Positions 7,765 to 16,169 of a stretch of DNA of 64,000 nucleotides are shown here, piece by piece. Below the pieces are notes generated by a model. It did not search any database. It saw only the letters and a list, made by a program, of their open reading frames with translations, and was not told the DNA's origin. The DNA is taken from NCBI RefSeq assembly GCF_003001815.1, contig NZ_PVMZ01000002.1, forward strand, positions 62,001 to 126,000. Direction: 5' to 3'. The number at the start of each line of letters is the position of its first letter. Positions within the stretch are counted from its first letter, which is position 1. Source of the DNA: Actinoplanes italicus. GTDB lineage: Bacteria; Actinomycetota; Actinomycetes; Mycobacteriales; Micromonosporaceae. Both the position numbers and the translations under genes were made by a program.

Positions 7765-8669
7765 TCGTCGCCGAGGTAGTCCGCTCCGGCTTCGTGGAGA
7801 GCGTCCACCACGGGATCGTCGCCATCGTCGGTGGCCCCGGCATCGGCGATGTGGAGACGCCGTTCTTCCCCCGATCGTCGAACAAACCACTGCAGACCGT
7901 CGGCCTGCTGAACGCCGGGTTCGTGCCGCGCGAGGAGGCCGACCTCGCCCTGGTCAGCGCCAGTCACGACGGCGAACCGTTCCACGTGGAACGTGTCCGC
8001 GCCATCCTGGCCGCGGCCGGCATCGGTCCGTCGTCCCTGGGCTGCCCGGCGGACCTGCCGCTCGGTGAGACGGCCCGGCGTGCCTGGCTGCGCGGCGGCG
8101 GCGAGCCGGAGCGGATCCTGATGAACTGCTCGGGCAAGCACGCCGGTTTCCTCGCCACCTGTGTGATCAACGGGTGGCCGCTGGAGTCCTACCTGGAGGT
8201 CGACCACCCACTGCAGAAGGCGCTCGCCGACGCGGTGAGCCGGCTGTCCGGCGAGCCGATCGCGGCGCTCGGTGTCGACGGCTGCGGCGCGCCGATCTTC
8301 GCGATCTCCCCGCTCGGCCTCGCACGGGCCTTCCTGCGGCTGGTCGAGGCTTCACCTGGAACTCCGGAGCGCCGGGTGGCCGACGCCATGCGGGCCAACC
8401 CATCGTTGGTCGCGGGCACCGGTTCAGAGGACACCGTGCTCATGGAAGCCATCCCCGGCCTGATCGTGAAGCGGGGCGCCGACGGCGTGTCCGCGGCCGC
8501 GATCGCCGGTGCCGGGGCGGTCGCGCTGAAGATCTCGGACGGCGCGAGCCGGGCTCGTGTGCCGGTGCTGCTGGCCGCGCTGCGCCGGCTGGGTGTCGAG
8601 GTTCCGGACATCGTCGAGCCCGTTCTGGGTGGTGGACGTCCGGTCGGCGAGGTTCGCGCGGTCATCTGA
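7761..8669 (+). CDS. Asparaginase II family protein (Rhizobium etli type)
   Basis: 302 aa. It starts with MIVAEVVRSGFVESVHHG, the hallmark of this family, which is unrelated to the E. coli type II enzyme. Candidate catalytic residues are Ser39 and Lys42 (SSNK) and the metal/Cys site in NCSGKHAGF (Cys123, Lys126), with a further Cys in GVDGCGAP. It would hydrolyse L-asparagine to aspartate and ammonia in the cytoplasm. Length is normal for the family. It is the last gene of the operon that starts at 6474. Confidence 0.85.
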   Translation: MIVAEVVRSGFVESVHHGIVAIVGGPGIGDVETPFFPRSSNKPLQTVGLLNAGFVPREEADLALVSASHDGEPFHVERVRAILAAAGIGPSSLGCPADLPLGETARRAWLRGGGEPERILMNCSGKHAGFLATCVINGWPLESYLEVDHPLQKALADAVSRLSGEPIAALGVDGCGAPIFAISPLGLARAFLRLVEASPGTPERRVADAMRANPSLVAGTGSEDTVLMEAIPGLIVKRGADGVSAAAIAGAGAVALKISDGASRARVPVLLAALRRLGVEVPDIVEPVLGGGRPVGEVRAVI

Positions 8670-8695
8670 CGACCCCTACGGGTGACTCGGTTCAC

Positions 8696-8747
8696 GCTAG
8701 CTGTTGCAAGCGTTTTGCTTGCAACAGCTAGCACTGCGGGCTACCTT
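8696..8747 (+). promoter_or_regulatory. Autoregulated leaderless promoter with 16-bp operator palindrome
   Basis: GCTAGCTGTTGCAAGC (8696-8711) is repeated inverted at 8717-8732 with a 5-nt loop. The right arm contains TTGCAA (8719-8724), which is followed after exactly 17 nt by TACCTT (8742-8747). This puts the transcription start at about 8754-8755, the ATG of the XRE gene. No ribosome site precedes the ATG. A repressor on the palindrome would cover the -35 box. Confidence 0.65.
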
Positions 8748-8754
8748 CGAATGC

Positions 8755-9156
8755 ATGGCCACGCCAAAGGACCTGCCTGAGGACATCGGGACCTTCATCC
8801 GAGACCTGCGGCAGACCGCGAAGATCTCGCTCCGGCAGCTCGCCGACAAGGCCGGGGTGAGCAACCCCTACCTGAGCCAGATCGAGCGTGGCCTGCGAAA
8901 GCCGAGCGCCGAGGTGCTGCAACAGATCGCCAGCGCCTTGCGAGTGTCGACGCCCGCGATGTACCTGCGGGCCGGGCTGCTCGATGGCGAGGGCCAGCAG
9001 GGCGTGCTGGCCGCCATCGCGGTCGACCCGGAGCTCACGATCGCGCAGAAGCAGTCCCTGTCGCAGATCTACGAGACATTCCGCAACGAGAACGCGCGCA
9101 ATGCCCCGCCCGCAGAAGACCCGCCCGCAGAAGACGCTGAGGAGCAGAAGAGATGA
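8755..9156 (+). CDS. XRE-family regulator upstream of hbhA-like gene
   Basis: 133 aa. The HTH lies at about residues 10-67: IGTFIRDLRQTAKISLRQLA, GVSNPYLSQIERGLRKPS, LQQIASALRVS. The C-terminal part is short, ending in an acidic PAED repeat (NAPPAEDPPAEDAEEQ). The same order, XRE regulator then HbhA-like protein then DUF2516 protein, is known in mycobacteria (the Rv0474-Rv0476 region), which supports the call. It is probably autoregulated through the palindrome overlapping its promoter. The stop overlaps the next start by 4 nt. Confidence 0.85.
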   Translation: MATPKDLPEDIGTFIRDLRQTAKISLRQLADKAGVSNPYLSQIERGLRKPSAEVLQQIASALRVSTPAMYLRAGLLDGEGQQGVLAAIAVDPELTIAQKQSLSQIYETFRNENARNAPPAEDPPAEDAEEQKR

Positions 9157-9623
9157 CCGAGCAGACCAAGACCAAGATCCCCGCCCCGCTGTACGCCGCC
9201 GCCGGCGCCGGTGACGTGGCCTACGAGCAGCTCCGCAAGCTGCCCGCCGTGCTGAACGAGCTCAGCGACCGGGCCGCCGCCTCCCTGCGCGTCTACAACG
9301 AGCAGGCCGGCACCAAGGCCGCCGAGCTGCGTGGCAAGGCGCAGGAGGCCGACTTCGTGGCCCTGCGTGACAGCGCGACCACCGCCGCCGTCACCTTCGC
9401 GCAGACCGCCCAGGAGCGCGCCATCGCCGTCTACAACGAGCTGGTCGCCCGCGGCGAGCGCGTCGTCGGCACCGGTGTCGTCGAGGCCGCCGACGTGGTC
9501 AACTCCGACATCGAGGCCACCGAGCAGCCGAAGGCCGTCGAGGCCGCGGTCGAGGACGCCAAGGCCGTCGAGGCCGCGCCGAAGCCGCGCAAGCGCGCCA
9601 AGCCGGCCGCGTCCGCCGAGTGA
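9153..9623 (+). CDS. HbhA-like heparin-binding/coiled-coil protein
   Basis: 156 aa. The first 110 residues form a long helix (YAAAGAGDVAYEQLRKLP ... ERAIAVYNELVARGERV) as in mycobacterial HbhA, and the C-terminus is a Pro/Lys/Arg tail (PKPRKRAKPAASAE) like the HbhA heparin-binding tail, though shorter. HbhA is a surface adhesin in mycobacteria; in saprophytic actinomycetes the homologue is more likely a membrane- or lipid-associated coiled-coil protein. No signal peptide is visible. Followed by a strong hairpin. Confidence 0.8.
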   Translation: MTEQTKTKIPAPLYAAAGAGDVAYEQLRKLPAVLNELSDRAAASLRVYNEQAGTKAAELRGKAQEADFVALRDSATTAAVTFAQTAQERAIAVYNELVARGERVVGTGVVEAADVVNSDIEATEQPKAVEAAVEDAKAVEAAPKPRKRAKPAASAE

Positions 9624-9645
9624 GCTGACGCTTACGCGACATGAT

Positions 9646-9676
9646 CCGTGGGCCCCGGCACTGCCGGGGCCCACGG
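9646..9676. terminator. Hairpin between the hbhA-like gene and DUF2516
   Basis: A perfect 15-bp inverted repeat, 9646-9660 and 9662-9676, around a single base. There is no U-run, so it may be a partial terminator or an RNA-stabilising 3' structure, since the next gene starts only 16 nt downstream. Confidence 0.6.
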
Positions 9677-9691
9677 CATAGACTCTCTCTC

Positions 9692-10003
9692 ATGGCCACA
9701 TCAGCGCCGATCTTCTTCGACGATGTCCGCTACTACCTGGACGTCACCCTGCTCATCGTCTCAGTGGTGGTGCAGGCCGTTGCCCTCATCCACTGCCTGA
9801 CGCAGCGCGGCGCCGGATTCCAGGCCATCGGCACCCTGCCCAAGGGTGCCTGGGCCGGCATCATCGGCATCTGCCTGGCACTGACGATGGTGACCTACGG
9901 TTACATGCTGATCAGCATGATCGGGATCGCCGCCGCTCTCGTCTACATGCTCGACGTCCGCCCCGGCCTCAAGGACCTGTCGGACGGCAAGGGCTTCTGG
10001 TGA
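9692..10003 (+). CDS. DUF2516 membrane protein
   Basis: 103 aa with three hydrophobic segments: LDVTLLIVSVVVQAVALIHC, WAGIIGICLALTMVTYGYML and IGIAAALVYMLDVRP. The ending VYMLDVRPGLKDL is typical of the family, which follows hbhA in many actinobacteria. Function unknown; an inner-membrane location is certain from hydrophobicity. Confidence 0.8.
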   Translation: MATSAPIFFDDVRYYLDVTLLIVSVVVQAVALIHCLTQRGAGFQAIGTLPKGAWAGIIGICLALTMVTYGYMLISMIGIAAALVYMLDVRPGLKDLSDGKGFW

Positions 10004-10016
10004 TCCGGGTGCGTGC

Positions 10017-10904
10017 GTGAGGGGTCGATTCGGCCCGCCTCCGCCGGACGGCGGGCCCCGCACGCAACGTGTCGACCGGACCGGGCCGCGGACGGGGCGC
10101 CCGACGCTGCCGGGTCCGGCCACCGAGCTGGTCACCCTTCCCTCCGGCGTACGCGTCGAGCACCTGACCACCGGTGCCGGCGATCCGATCACGGTCTTCG
10201 CGCACGGGCTGGCCGGTGACATCTCCGGAACCCGGCCGCTGGGCAGCGCGGTCGTCGGCCGCCGGGTGTTCTTCCACTTCCGCGGGCACGGCAGATCCGA
10301 CGTCCCGGCCGGCCCGTGGTCCTTCGACGACCTGGCCGGTGAGCTGCGGGCCGTTGCCGATCTGACCGGTGCCACCCGGGCGGTCGGCGTGAGCATGGGC
10401 GCGGCCGCGCTCTGCCGTCTGGTCGCCGCCGCACCCGACCGGTTCGAGCGGATCGTCCTCTATCTGCCCGCTCCGCTGGACGGTTCCCGCGCCGCCGCGT
10501 CGGCCCAGCGTCTCGGGCGGTTGCTGGCATCGGTCGAGTCCGGTGAGGCCGCGATGATCGCCGACGCGGTCGAGCAGGAGATGCCCCCGTCGGTGCGCAA
10601 CACCCCGGCCGGCTGGAGCTTCCTGCGGCAGCGGGTGGAGCAGTTGCAGCGCGACGGGCTCGCGCCGGAGATCGAGTCGATCTGGTCGGCCCCCGCGCTG
10701 GCCGACGAGTGGTTGCTCAAGGAGTTCCGGGGCCGGGCGCTGGTGATCGGCTGCCAGGGCGACGAGACGCATCCGGTGAGCTGGGCCGAGCGGCTCGCCG
10801 GCCTGCTGCCCGGCGCCGACCTCGAGGTGTACGACCGCCCGGCGGTTCTCTGGAACAGCCGGGCCGCACTGCGCGACCGCATCTCCACGTTCCTCAACGG
10901 CTGA
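10017..10904 (+). CDS. Alpha/beta hydrolase
   Basis: 295 aa from GTG 10017. Alpha/beta hydrolase marks are VFAHGLAGD (oxyanion strand/loop), FHFRGHGRSD, and the nucleophile elbow GVSMGAAAL with Ser as the likely nucleophile. A catalytic Asp may be in GCQGDETHPV. The expected final His is not where it usually lies (VLWNSRAAL), so activity is uncertain. Substrate unknown. It begins 13 nt after the DUF2516 gene and may share its transcript. Confidence 0.75.
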   Translation: MRGRFGPPPPDGGPRTQRVDRTGPRTGRPTLPGPATELVTLPSGVRVEHLTTGAGDPITVFAHGLAGDISGTRPLGSAVVGRRVFFHFRGHGRSDVPAGPWSFDDLAGELRAVADLTGATRAVGVSMGAAALCRLVAAAPDRFERIVLYLPAPLDGSRAAASAQRLGRLLASVESGEAAMIADAVEQEMPPSVRNTPAGWSFLRQRVEQLQRDGLAPEIESIWSAPALADEWLLKEFRGRALVIGCQGDETHPVSWAERLAGLLPGADLEVYDRPAVLWNSRAALRDRISTFLNG

Positions 10905-10951
10905 GCTCCCGCGTTCCGGTCGCGGCTTCCGCCCGTACCGAAAGGTCCACC

Positions 10952-11025
10952 CTGGTTTGCCGGCCCGCGTTCTGGTTTGCCGGCCCGTTCTGGTTTGCTG
11001 CGCCGTCCTGGCTCGCCACCCCGTG
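10952..11025. repeat. Decaying 18-20-bp tandem repeat
   Basis: CTGGTTTGCCGGCCCG-like units begin at 10952, 10972, 10990 and 11008, increasingly diverged to the right. They occupy the 226-nt gap between the hydrolase gene and the secreted-protein gene, in which I see no coding sequence. Confidence 0.7.
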
Positions 11026-11130
11026 CTTACCTGCTGTTTCCGGGCCTGCGGGCCGTCCTCGCGTCTGTTGACTGCTGAGGCAAATGTCCGAAAGCCGTAA
11101 CTTTTCCGGCCCTGGACCGGTGAGTGGTAC

Positions 11131-11643
11131 GTGCGCTTGTCCCCCAAATCCGTCTTTTTCGCTTTGGTGGCTATCGGGCTGCCGTTCGCGGTAGTCACCG
11201 GCTGGGCGCTCGGAGCTCCCGCCGACCGTCAGACCACCCTCGGCGCTGCCGACATCGACGGTCCCTTCTACGGCGACGGCGGCCTCGGCTCCGCCCCCGG
11301 CGGAACGGACCCCGCCCGGACCGGCTCGGACGGCTACACTGCCCGCCCGCCCCGGGCCACCGCGGATCCCGCCGCCTCCCAGCCGGTCCCCGCGAGCGGG
11401 CCGAGCACGGTCACCACTGTCGTGACCGTCACCCGGACCGCGGTGCCGTCATCGCCCGTACAGTCGACCGACCCGCAGTTGACCAACCCGCCGGTGCCCA
11501 CACCGACGCAGGTGAGCAGCCCGCCCGACCCGTCCGAGACGCCACCGGTGCCCACACCCACCCAGAACCCGTCCGCTTCGGACCCCACCTTCGCCCCTGG
11601 CCTGGAGCGCTTGATCCGTTCCGGCTACCGCCCCTGGAAATGA
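11131..11643 (+). CDS. Secreted or membrane-anchored Pro/Thr-rich hypothetical protein
   Basis: 170 aa from GTG 11131. The N-terminal MRLSPKSVFFALVAIGLPFA and following VVTGWALGAPA form a signal peptide or signal anchor. The rest is low complexity: TVTTVVTVTRTAVPSS and two copies of PPVPTPTQ (PPVPTPTQVSS, PPVPTPTQNPS), typical of wall-spanning linkers that may be glycosylated. No catalytic domain is visible. The short C-terminus ends SGYRPWK. Function unknown. Confidence 0.6.
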   Translation: MRLSPKSVFFALVAIGLPFAVVTGWALGAPADRQTTLGAADIDGPFYGDGGLGSAPGGTDPARTGSDGYTARPPRATADPAASQPVPASGPSTVTTVVTVTRTAVPSSPVQSTDPQLTNPPVPTPTQVSSPPDPSETPPVPTPTQNPSASDPTFAPGLERLIRSGYRPWK

Positions 11644-11650
11644 TCTCCCC

Positions 11651-11780
11651 GGCTGTGAGCTACTGCTGTCTCAGCGGGCTCGTGACAGCGGTGTGTCACA
11701 GCCGCGAAGATCCGGCCGTGGGTTACTGCCGTCTCAGCGGGCTCGATACAGCGGTGTGTCACAGCCGCGAAGATCCGGTC
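11651..11780. repeat. Hairpin element, GGCTGTG/GCTGTCTCA family, two tandem copies
   Basis: Two 63-bp direct repeats (phase from 11661 and 11724). The first folds into nested stems: GGCTGTGA (11651-11658) with TCACAGCC (11696-11703), and GCTGTC with GACAGC inside. The same core, GGCTGTG, 7 nt, GCTGTCTCA, recurs at 45209 and 63896. Copies lie just after the gene ending at 11643. Confidence 0.8.
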
Positions 11781-11833
11781 GGGACACGCCCGGTGGTATA
11801 CGGGCTGGTGTCCGGGTTCTAAGCTCCCGGAAC

Positions 11834-12640
11834 GTGAGCGGTGATCTGAGTGAAACCCGGCCGGTGACGGCCTTCCGTGAGTTCGCGACCGGCGCCGGGT
11901 TGCTCGGGCGCGGGCTGGGCCTGGTTCTGCGCAGTCCCCGGCTGCTCCTGCTCGGACTGCTGCCCGCCCTGCTCTCCGGCATCCTCTACACCGTCGCTCT
12001 GGTCCTGCTGGTCCGCTACCTGCCGAACCTGGCCGCCGACGCCACCTGGTTCGCCGACGACTGGACCGGCTGGGCCCGCGGAACCATGCGGTTCTTCGGT
12101 GGCGTCGCGGTGCTCGGACTGGGCCTGCTGCTGGCCGTGCTCACCTTCACCGCCGTCACCCTGGTCATCGGCGACCCGTTCTACGAGAAGCTGTCCGAGC
12201 TGGTGGAGGACCGCTTCGGCGGTGTGCCCGATGCGGTCGACGTCGGTTTCTGGCGAGCACTGCGTCGCAATGTCACCGACGCGCTCAAGCTGGTCGGCAT
12301 CTCGATCCTGGCCGCCGTCCCGCTCTTCCTGCTGGGACTCGTGCCGGTCGTCGGCCAGACGGTGGTTCCGGTCCTGGCCGGCGCTGTCGGCGGCTGGTTG
12401 CTGGCGCTCGAACTGACGGGCGTCCCATTCCAGCGGCGCGGCCAGCGTCTGCGTGACCGCCGGACGGTCCTGGCCCGCAACAGGCCCCTGGCACTCGGTT
12501 TCGGCAGCGCGGTCTTCGCCACCTTCCTGATCCCGCTCGGCGCGGTCCTGCTGATGCCGGCGGCGATCGCCGGCGCGACCCTGCTGGCCCGCCGTTCCCT
12601 GGGCAAGCCCATCGCGATAACGAATACCGCGTCCTTGTAG
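11834..12640 (+). CDS. EI24 domain membrane protein (CysZ-like)
   Basis: 268 aa from GTG 11834. Four or more hydrophobic segments: LLLLGLLPALLSGILYTVAL, VAVLGLGLLLAVLTFTAVTL, ILAAVPLFLLGLVPVVGQTV and SAVFATFLIPLGAVLLMP. The signature GDPFYEKLSELVEDRFGG after the second segment is typical of EI24/CysZ proteins. CysZ of E. coli helps sulfate uptake; actinobacterial relatives are uncharacterised, so transport is only a possibility. Confidence 0.8.
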   Translation: MSGDLSETRPVTAFREFATGAGLLGRGLGLVLRSPRLLLLGLLPALLSGILYTVALVLLVRYLPNLAADATWFADDWTGWARGTMRFFGGVAVLGLGLLLAVLTFTAVTLVIGDPFYEKLSELVEDRFGGVPDAVDVGFWRALRRNVTDALKLVGISILAAVPLFLLGLVPVVGQTVVPVLAGAVGGWLLALELTGVPFQRRGQRLRDRRTVLARNRPLALGFGSAVFATFLIPLGAVLLMPAAIAGATLLARRSLGKPIAITNTASL

Positions 12641-12659
12641 GGGTCGATACGGTCTGTTC

Positions 12660-13175
12660 GTGGAAATCGAGCTGATCGAAGGCGACATCACCACCCAGCA
12701 CGTCGACGTGATCGTCAACGCGGCCAACTCCTCCCTGCTCGGCGGCGGGGGCGTGGACGGCGCGATCCATCGCAAGGGCGGCCCGGACATCCTGGCCGAG
12801 ACCCGGATGCTGCGAGCCTCGAAGTACGGCCGGGGCCTACCGGTCGGCCAGGCGGTCGCGACCACCGCGGGGCGCTTGCCGGCCCGCTGGGTGGTGCACA
12901 CCGTGGGACCGGTCCACAGCACCGGCGAGGACCGATCCGAGCTGCTGCGTGCCTGCTACGAGAACTCGCTGCGGGTAGCCGACGAGCTCGGTGCCACTTC
13001 GGTGGCCTTCCCACTGATCTCGGCGGGCATCTACGGCTGGCCGGTGGATGACGCGGTCCGGCAGGCGCTCACAGTGCTGAGGGTCGCCGAGCCGATCAAC
13101 ATCCAAAAGACAACCCTCATCCTGTACGGGTCAGACACCGCCACCACAGCCCGCCGCGTAGCCGCCACCCTCTGA
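12660..13175 (+). CDS. Macro domain protein, O-acetyl-ADP-ribose deacetylase-like
   Basis: 171 aa from GTG 12660. The macro-domain ADP-ribose site is clear: IVNAANSSLLGGGGVDGAIH, then PVGQAVATTAGRLPARWVVHTVGP and AFPLISAGIYGWP. Close relatives such as YmdB remove acetyl or ADP-ribose groups. TACGGT at 12648-12653 ends 6 nt before the GTG, suggesting a leaderless transcript. The catalytic Asp/Asn and the GGGGVDG loop are intact. Confidence 0.88.
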   Translation: MEIELIEGDITTQHVDVIVNAANSSLLGGGGVDGAIHRKGGPDILAETRMLRASKYGRGLPVGQAVATTAGRLPARWVVHTVGPVHSTGEDRSELLRACYENSLRVADELGATSVAFPLISAGIYGWPVDDAVRQALTVLRVAEPINIQKTTLILYGSDTATTARRVAATL

Positions 13176-13247
13176 AGCCCGCTCCCCTCAGCCCTCGCGT
13201 AGCGCGCACCCACCGATCTCGTGCGCCTGTGACCCGTCCCGCGCGCA

Positions 13248-13377
13248 GATCTTGTGAGGTTGTGGTCGCTGGAGCGGCGTAACCGCACAAGATCGCCCGC
13301 CGCTTCGCCGCGTCGCCTTCTTGGCGGCAGATCTTTGTGAGATTCGGGTCGAGATGGCGGCCGAACCTCACAAGATC
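13248..13377. repeat. Palindromic element, GATCTTGTGAGGTT family, copies 2 and 3
   Basis: Copy 2: GATCTTGTGAGGTT (13248-13261) with an inverted arm at 13281-13294, 13 of 14 matching. Copy 3: arms 13330-13347 and 13361-13377 with one extra T and one mismatch. Both lie in the 413-nt gap between the macro-domain gene (+) and the LacI-type gene (-), again a convergent junction. The rest of the gap (13380-13560) is GGC-rich low-complexity DNA with no gene I can support. Confidence 0.8.
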
Positions 13378-13588
13378 CGCCGCACTGATGGGCGGCGAGG
13401 CGGCGGCGGCGAGGCGGCGGCGGAGCGGCGGCGGGCCGTGGAAGGCTGGCGGCGGGCCGGGGACGGTTGGTGATGGCGGGATGATTGGCCGGAAGTCCGG
13501 CCGAGGCGCGAGGGCGGACGAGCGGTCTACGCCGCCGGCGTGGTGATCGTGGACGGCCGCGGGTGAGAAGCCGCCGGAGTGACGTCGG

Positions 13589-14620
13589 TCATGCGGACGC
13601 CCGGACGATCAGCTCGGTGGGCAGGACTATCGCGGGCTCGACGTCGGGGTCGCCGGCGATCAGGCGCAGCATCTGGCGGGCCATCACGCGTCCGGCCTCG
13701 GCGATCGGCTGGCGGACCGTGGTGAGCGGCGGATCGCTGTACCGGCTGATCTCGAAATCGTCGAAGCCGATGATGGCGACGTCGTCGGGCACGCGGCGGC
13801 CGGCGTTGCGCAGGGCCTGCAGCGCGCCGTGGGCCATCAGATCGGAAGCGGCGAAGACGGCGTCCAGGTTCGGGTCCTGTTCGAGCAGCGAGCGCATCGC
13901 GGCGACCCCGGAGTCGCGGGTGAAGTCACCGGCCGCGACCAGTTCCGGCAGGCCGGCCTCGCGGAGGGTCTCGTGGTATCCGGTGAGGCGTTCGAGGCCG
14001 GCGACCATGTCCTGCGGGCCGGCTATCGTCGCTATCCGCCGGCGGCCGGAGGTGATCAGGAGCTGGAGGGCCGCGGCGACACCGCCGGCGTGGTCGACGT
14101 CGACGTATGGCACCGGCGGGTCGGCGAGCATCGGGCGGCCGCTGCAGATGACCGGGATACCGCGCCGGGCGAGGAGGCCGGGTAGCGGGTCGGCGCCGTG
14201 GATGGAGGCGAACATGACGCCGTCGACGTGACCGGCGACGGCGTAGCGTTCGACCCGGTGGTATCCGGCGGCGGAACCGGCCATCATGAGCACCAGCTGC
14301 TTGTCGGCGGTCTCGAGCTCGGAGCCGACGCCGCGGATGATCGCCGGGAAGAAGAGGTCGTCGGAGAAGACCCGGTTGGCGGTCTCGGGCAGGATCAGCG
14401 CGATCGAGTCGGTCTGCCGGGTGACGAGGCTGCGGGCCGCCTGGTTCGGTACGTATCCGAGTTCGTCGACGGCCCGGTTGACGGCCTCTCGGATGGCCGC
14501 GGCGACCGTGGTGGAACCGTTGACCACACGGGACACGGTCGCACGGGAGACCCCGGCACGACGGGCAACCGCTTCGAGGGTCGGCCGTTCCCGCGTCGTC
14601 ACAAGCCGTCCCCCTGACAT
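13589..14620 (-). CDS. LacI-family transcriptional regulator
   Basis: 343 aa. N-terminal HTH: PTLEAVARRAGVSRATVSRV followed by the hinge-helix region GYVPNQAARSLVTRQT. The sugar-binding domain follows (IALILPETANRVFSDDLFFP, VDGVMF, YVDVDHAGGV, IGFDDFEISRYSDPPLTTVR). It lies downstream of a GH1 beta-glucosidase in the same orientation, so it probably represses that gene in response to a beta-glucoside, as CebR does for cellobiose use in Streptomyces. A TGAGAGCGCTCTAA palindrome lies upstream of the glucosidase. Confidence 0.88.
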   Translation of the reverse strand: MSGGRLVTTRERPTLEAVARRAGVSRATVSRVVNGSTTVAAAIREAVNRAVDELGYVPNQAARSLVTRQTDSIALILPETANRVFSDDLFFPAIIRGVGSELETADKQLVLMMAGSAAGYHRVERYAVAGHVDGVMFASIHGADPLPGLLARRGIPVICSGRPMLADPPVPYVDVDHAGGVAAALQLLITSGRRRIATIAGPQDMVAGLERLTGYHETLREAGLPELVAAGDFTRDSGVAAMRSLLEQDPNLDAVFAASDLMAHGALQALRNAGRRVPDDVAIIGFDDFEISRYSDPPLTTVRQPIAEAGRVMARQMLRLIAGDPDVEPAIVLPTELIVRASA

Positions 14621-14646
14621 GAGCGATATTCGCGACGATGGAGATC

Positions 14647-14690
14647 TCGCACCCTACCCTGAGCCGCGTCCGGCCGAGGGTAGGGTGCGA
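14647..14690 (-). terminator. Hairpin between the GH1 gene and the LacI-type gene
   Basis: A perfect 14-bp inverted repeat, TCGCACCCTACCCT (14647-14660) and 14677-14690, 16-nt loop. It lies in the 78-nt gap after the glucosidase and before the regulator, where it could lower read-through, or serve as an operator of the regulator. Confidence 0.5.
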
Positions 14691-14698
14691 ATCGCGAC

Positions 14699-16084
14699 TC
14701 ACTCCAGGCCGTTACGCCGGATCACCTCGCGGTACCACTTCGCGCTGTCCTTGAGCACACGCTGCTGCGTCGTGTAGTCGACGTGCACCATACCGAAGCG
14801 CTTCGCGTACCCCTCGGCCCATTCGAAGTTGTCCATCAAGGACCAGGCGAAATAGCCGCGGAGGTCGACCCCGGCGGCCAGTGCGTCGTGGCAGGCGCGC
14901 AGGTGGGCGTCGACGTACTCGATGCGCAGGGGGTCGTGGACGCCCTCGGGGTAGGCCGCCCCGTTCTCGGTGATCATCAGCGGGGTGCCGGGGTAGTCCC
15001 GGTGGATGCGGGTGAGCAGCCGGGTCAGCGACGCCGGCTCGATCTGCCAGCCCATGTCGGTGACGGGGCCGACCGGCTTGCGGAAGGCGATGCCCTCGCT
15101 GCCCGGGTAGTCGAGCGCGCCGGGGTGCCCGGGCTTCGCGGAGACGTACGACGGCGTGTAGAAGTTGATCCCCAGCACGTCGATCGGCGCGTTGATGATC
15201 GTCTCGTCGCCGTCCTTGATGAAGGACAGGTCGGTGATCCGCGAGATGTGCTCGAGCACGTCGGCGGGGTACCGGCCACGCAGGATCGGGTCGAAGAAGA
15301 TCCGGTTGGCGACGCCGTCGATGATCCGCGCGGCCTCGATGTCGGCCGGGTTGGCCGGGTCGAGCGGGGAGACCTCGCACGGGTTGAGCGTGATGCTGAT
15401 GTTGCGCGCACCGGCCGAGCGCAGTGCCCGGGCGGCGAGGCCGTGGGCGAGGTTGAGGTGGTGCGCGGCGGCCAGCGAGCCGGCCGGGTCCTGCCGGCCG
15501 GGGGCGTGGATGCCGTTGCCGTAACCCAGGTACGCCGAGCACCACGGCTCGTTCAGCGTGGTCCAGGTGCCGACCCGGTCGCCGAGGCGGCCGTAGACGA
15601 CCTGCGCGTACTCGGCGAAGGCCTCGGCGGTCTCCCGCACGGTCCAGCCGCCGCGATCCTCGAGCGTCTGCGGGAGGTCCCAGTGGTACAGCGTGACGAC
15701 CGGGTCGATGCCTTTGCCGAGCAGCTCGTCGGTGAGCCGGTCGTAGAAGTCGAGACCGCGGGTGTTGACCGGGCCGGTGCCGTCCGGGCGGACGCGCGGC
15801 CAGGCGACTGAGAAGCGGTACGCCCCGAGACCGAGATCGCCCATCAGGGCGACGTCCTCGACGTACCGGTGGTAGTGGTCGCACGCGACGTCGCCGGTGT
15901 GGCCCGCGTGGACCCTCCCCGGCGTATGGCTGAAGGTGTCCCAGATGGACGGGCCGCGACCGTCCTCCCTCGCGGCGCCCTCGATCTGGTACGAGGCCGT
16001 GGCCGTCCCCCAGACGAAGCCTTCGGGGAAGGTGATCCCCGCGGGGGCCGGCTGCGCCGACGTGGACGTGACGGTTGCCGTCAT
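14699..16084 (-). CDS. GH1 beta-glucosidase
   Basis: 461 aa, the normal length of bacterial GH1 enzymes, without a signal peptide, so it is cytoplasmic. The acid/base is Glu179 in TLNEPW and the nucleophile Glu373 in ITENGAAY. Substrate-site motifs [24 protein letters not shown] and YHWDLPQ are intact. It would split cellobiose and other beta-glucosides to glucose. A LacI-type gene follows, and a CebR-like operator precedes it. Confidence 0.93.
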   Translation of the reverse strand: MTATVTSTSAQPAPAGITFPEGFVWGTATASYQIEGAAREDGRGPSIWDTFSHTPGRVHAGHTGDVACDHYHRYVEDVALMGDLGLGAYRFSVAWPRVRPDGTGPVNTRGLDFYDRLTDELLGKGIDPVVTLYHWDLPQTLEDRGGWTVRETAEAFAEYAQVVYGRLGDRVGTWTTLNEPWCSAYLGYGNGIHAPGRQDPAGSLAAAHHLNLAHGLAARALRSAGARNISITLNPCEVSPLDPANPADIEAARIIDGVANRIFFDPILRGRYPADVLEHISRITDLSFIKDGDETIINAPIDVLGINFYTPSYVSAKPGHPGALDYPGSEGIAFRKPVGPVTDMGWQIEPASLTRLLTRIHRDYPGTPLMITENGAAYPEGVHDPLRIEYVDAHLRACHDALAAGVDLRGYFAWSLMDNFEWAEGYAKRFGMVHVDYTTQQRVLKDSAKWYREVIRRNGLE

Positions 16085-16134
16085 GTCATCTGCTCCTGAT
16101 GATCCGCCGAACTTAACCGGTTCATCTTACGGCC

Positions 16135-16148
16135 TGAGAGCGCTCTAA
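16135..16148. promoter_or_regulatory. CebR-like operator upstream of the GH1 gene
   Basis: TGAGAGCGCTCTAA matches 11 of 14 positions of the CebR box TGGGAGCGCTCCCA; its core AGAGCGCTCT is a perfect palindrome. It lies 51 nt before the glucosidase start, the expected place for a repressor site of the adjacent LacI-type protein. AACCGGTT lies between the two. Confidence 0.6.
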
Positions 16149-16169
16149 CAAGGGCGTCGGGCCGGAAGT

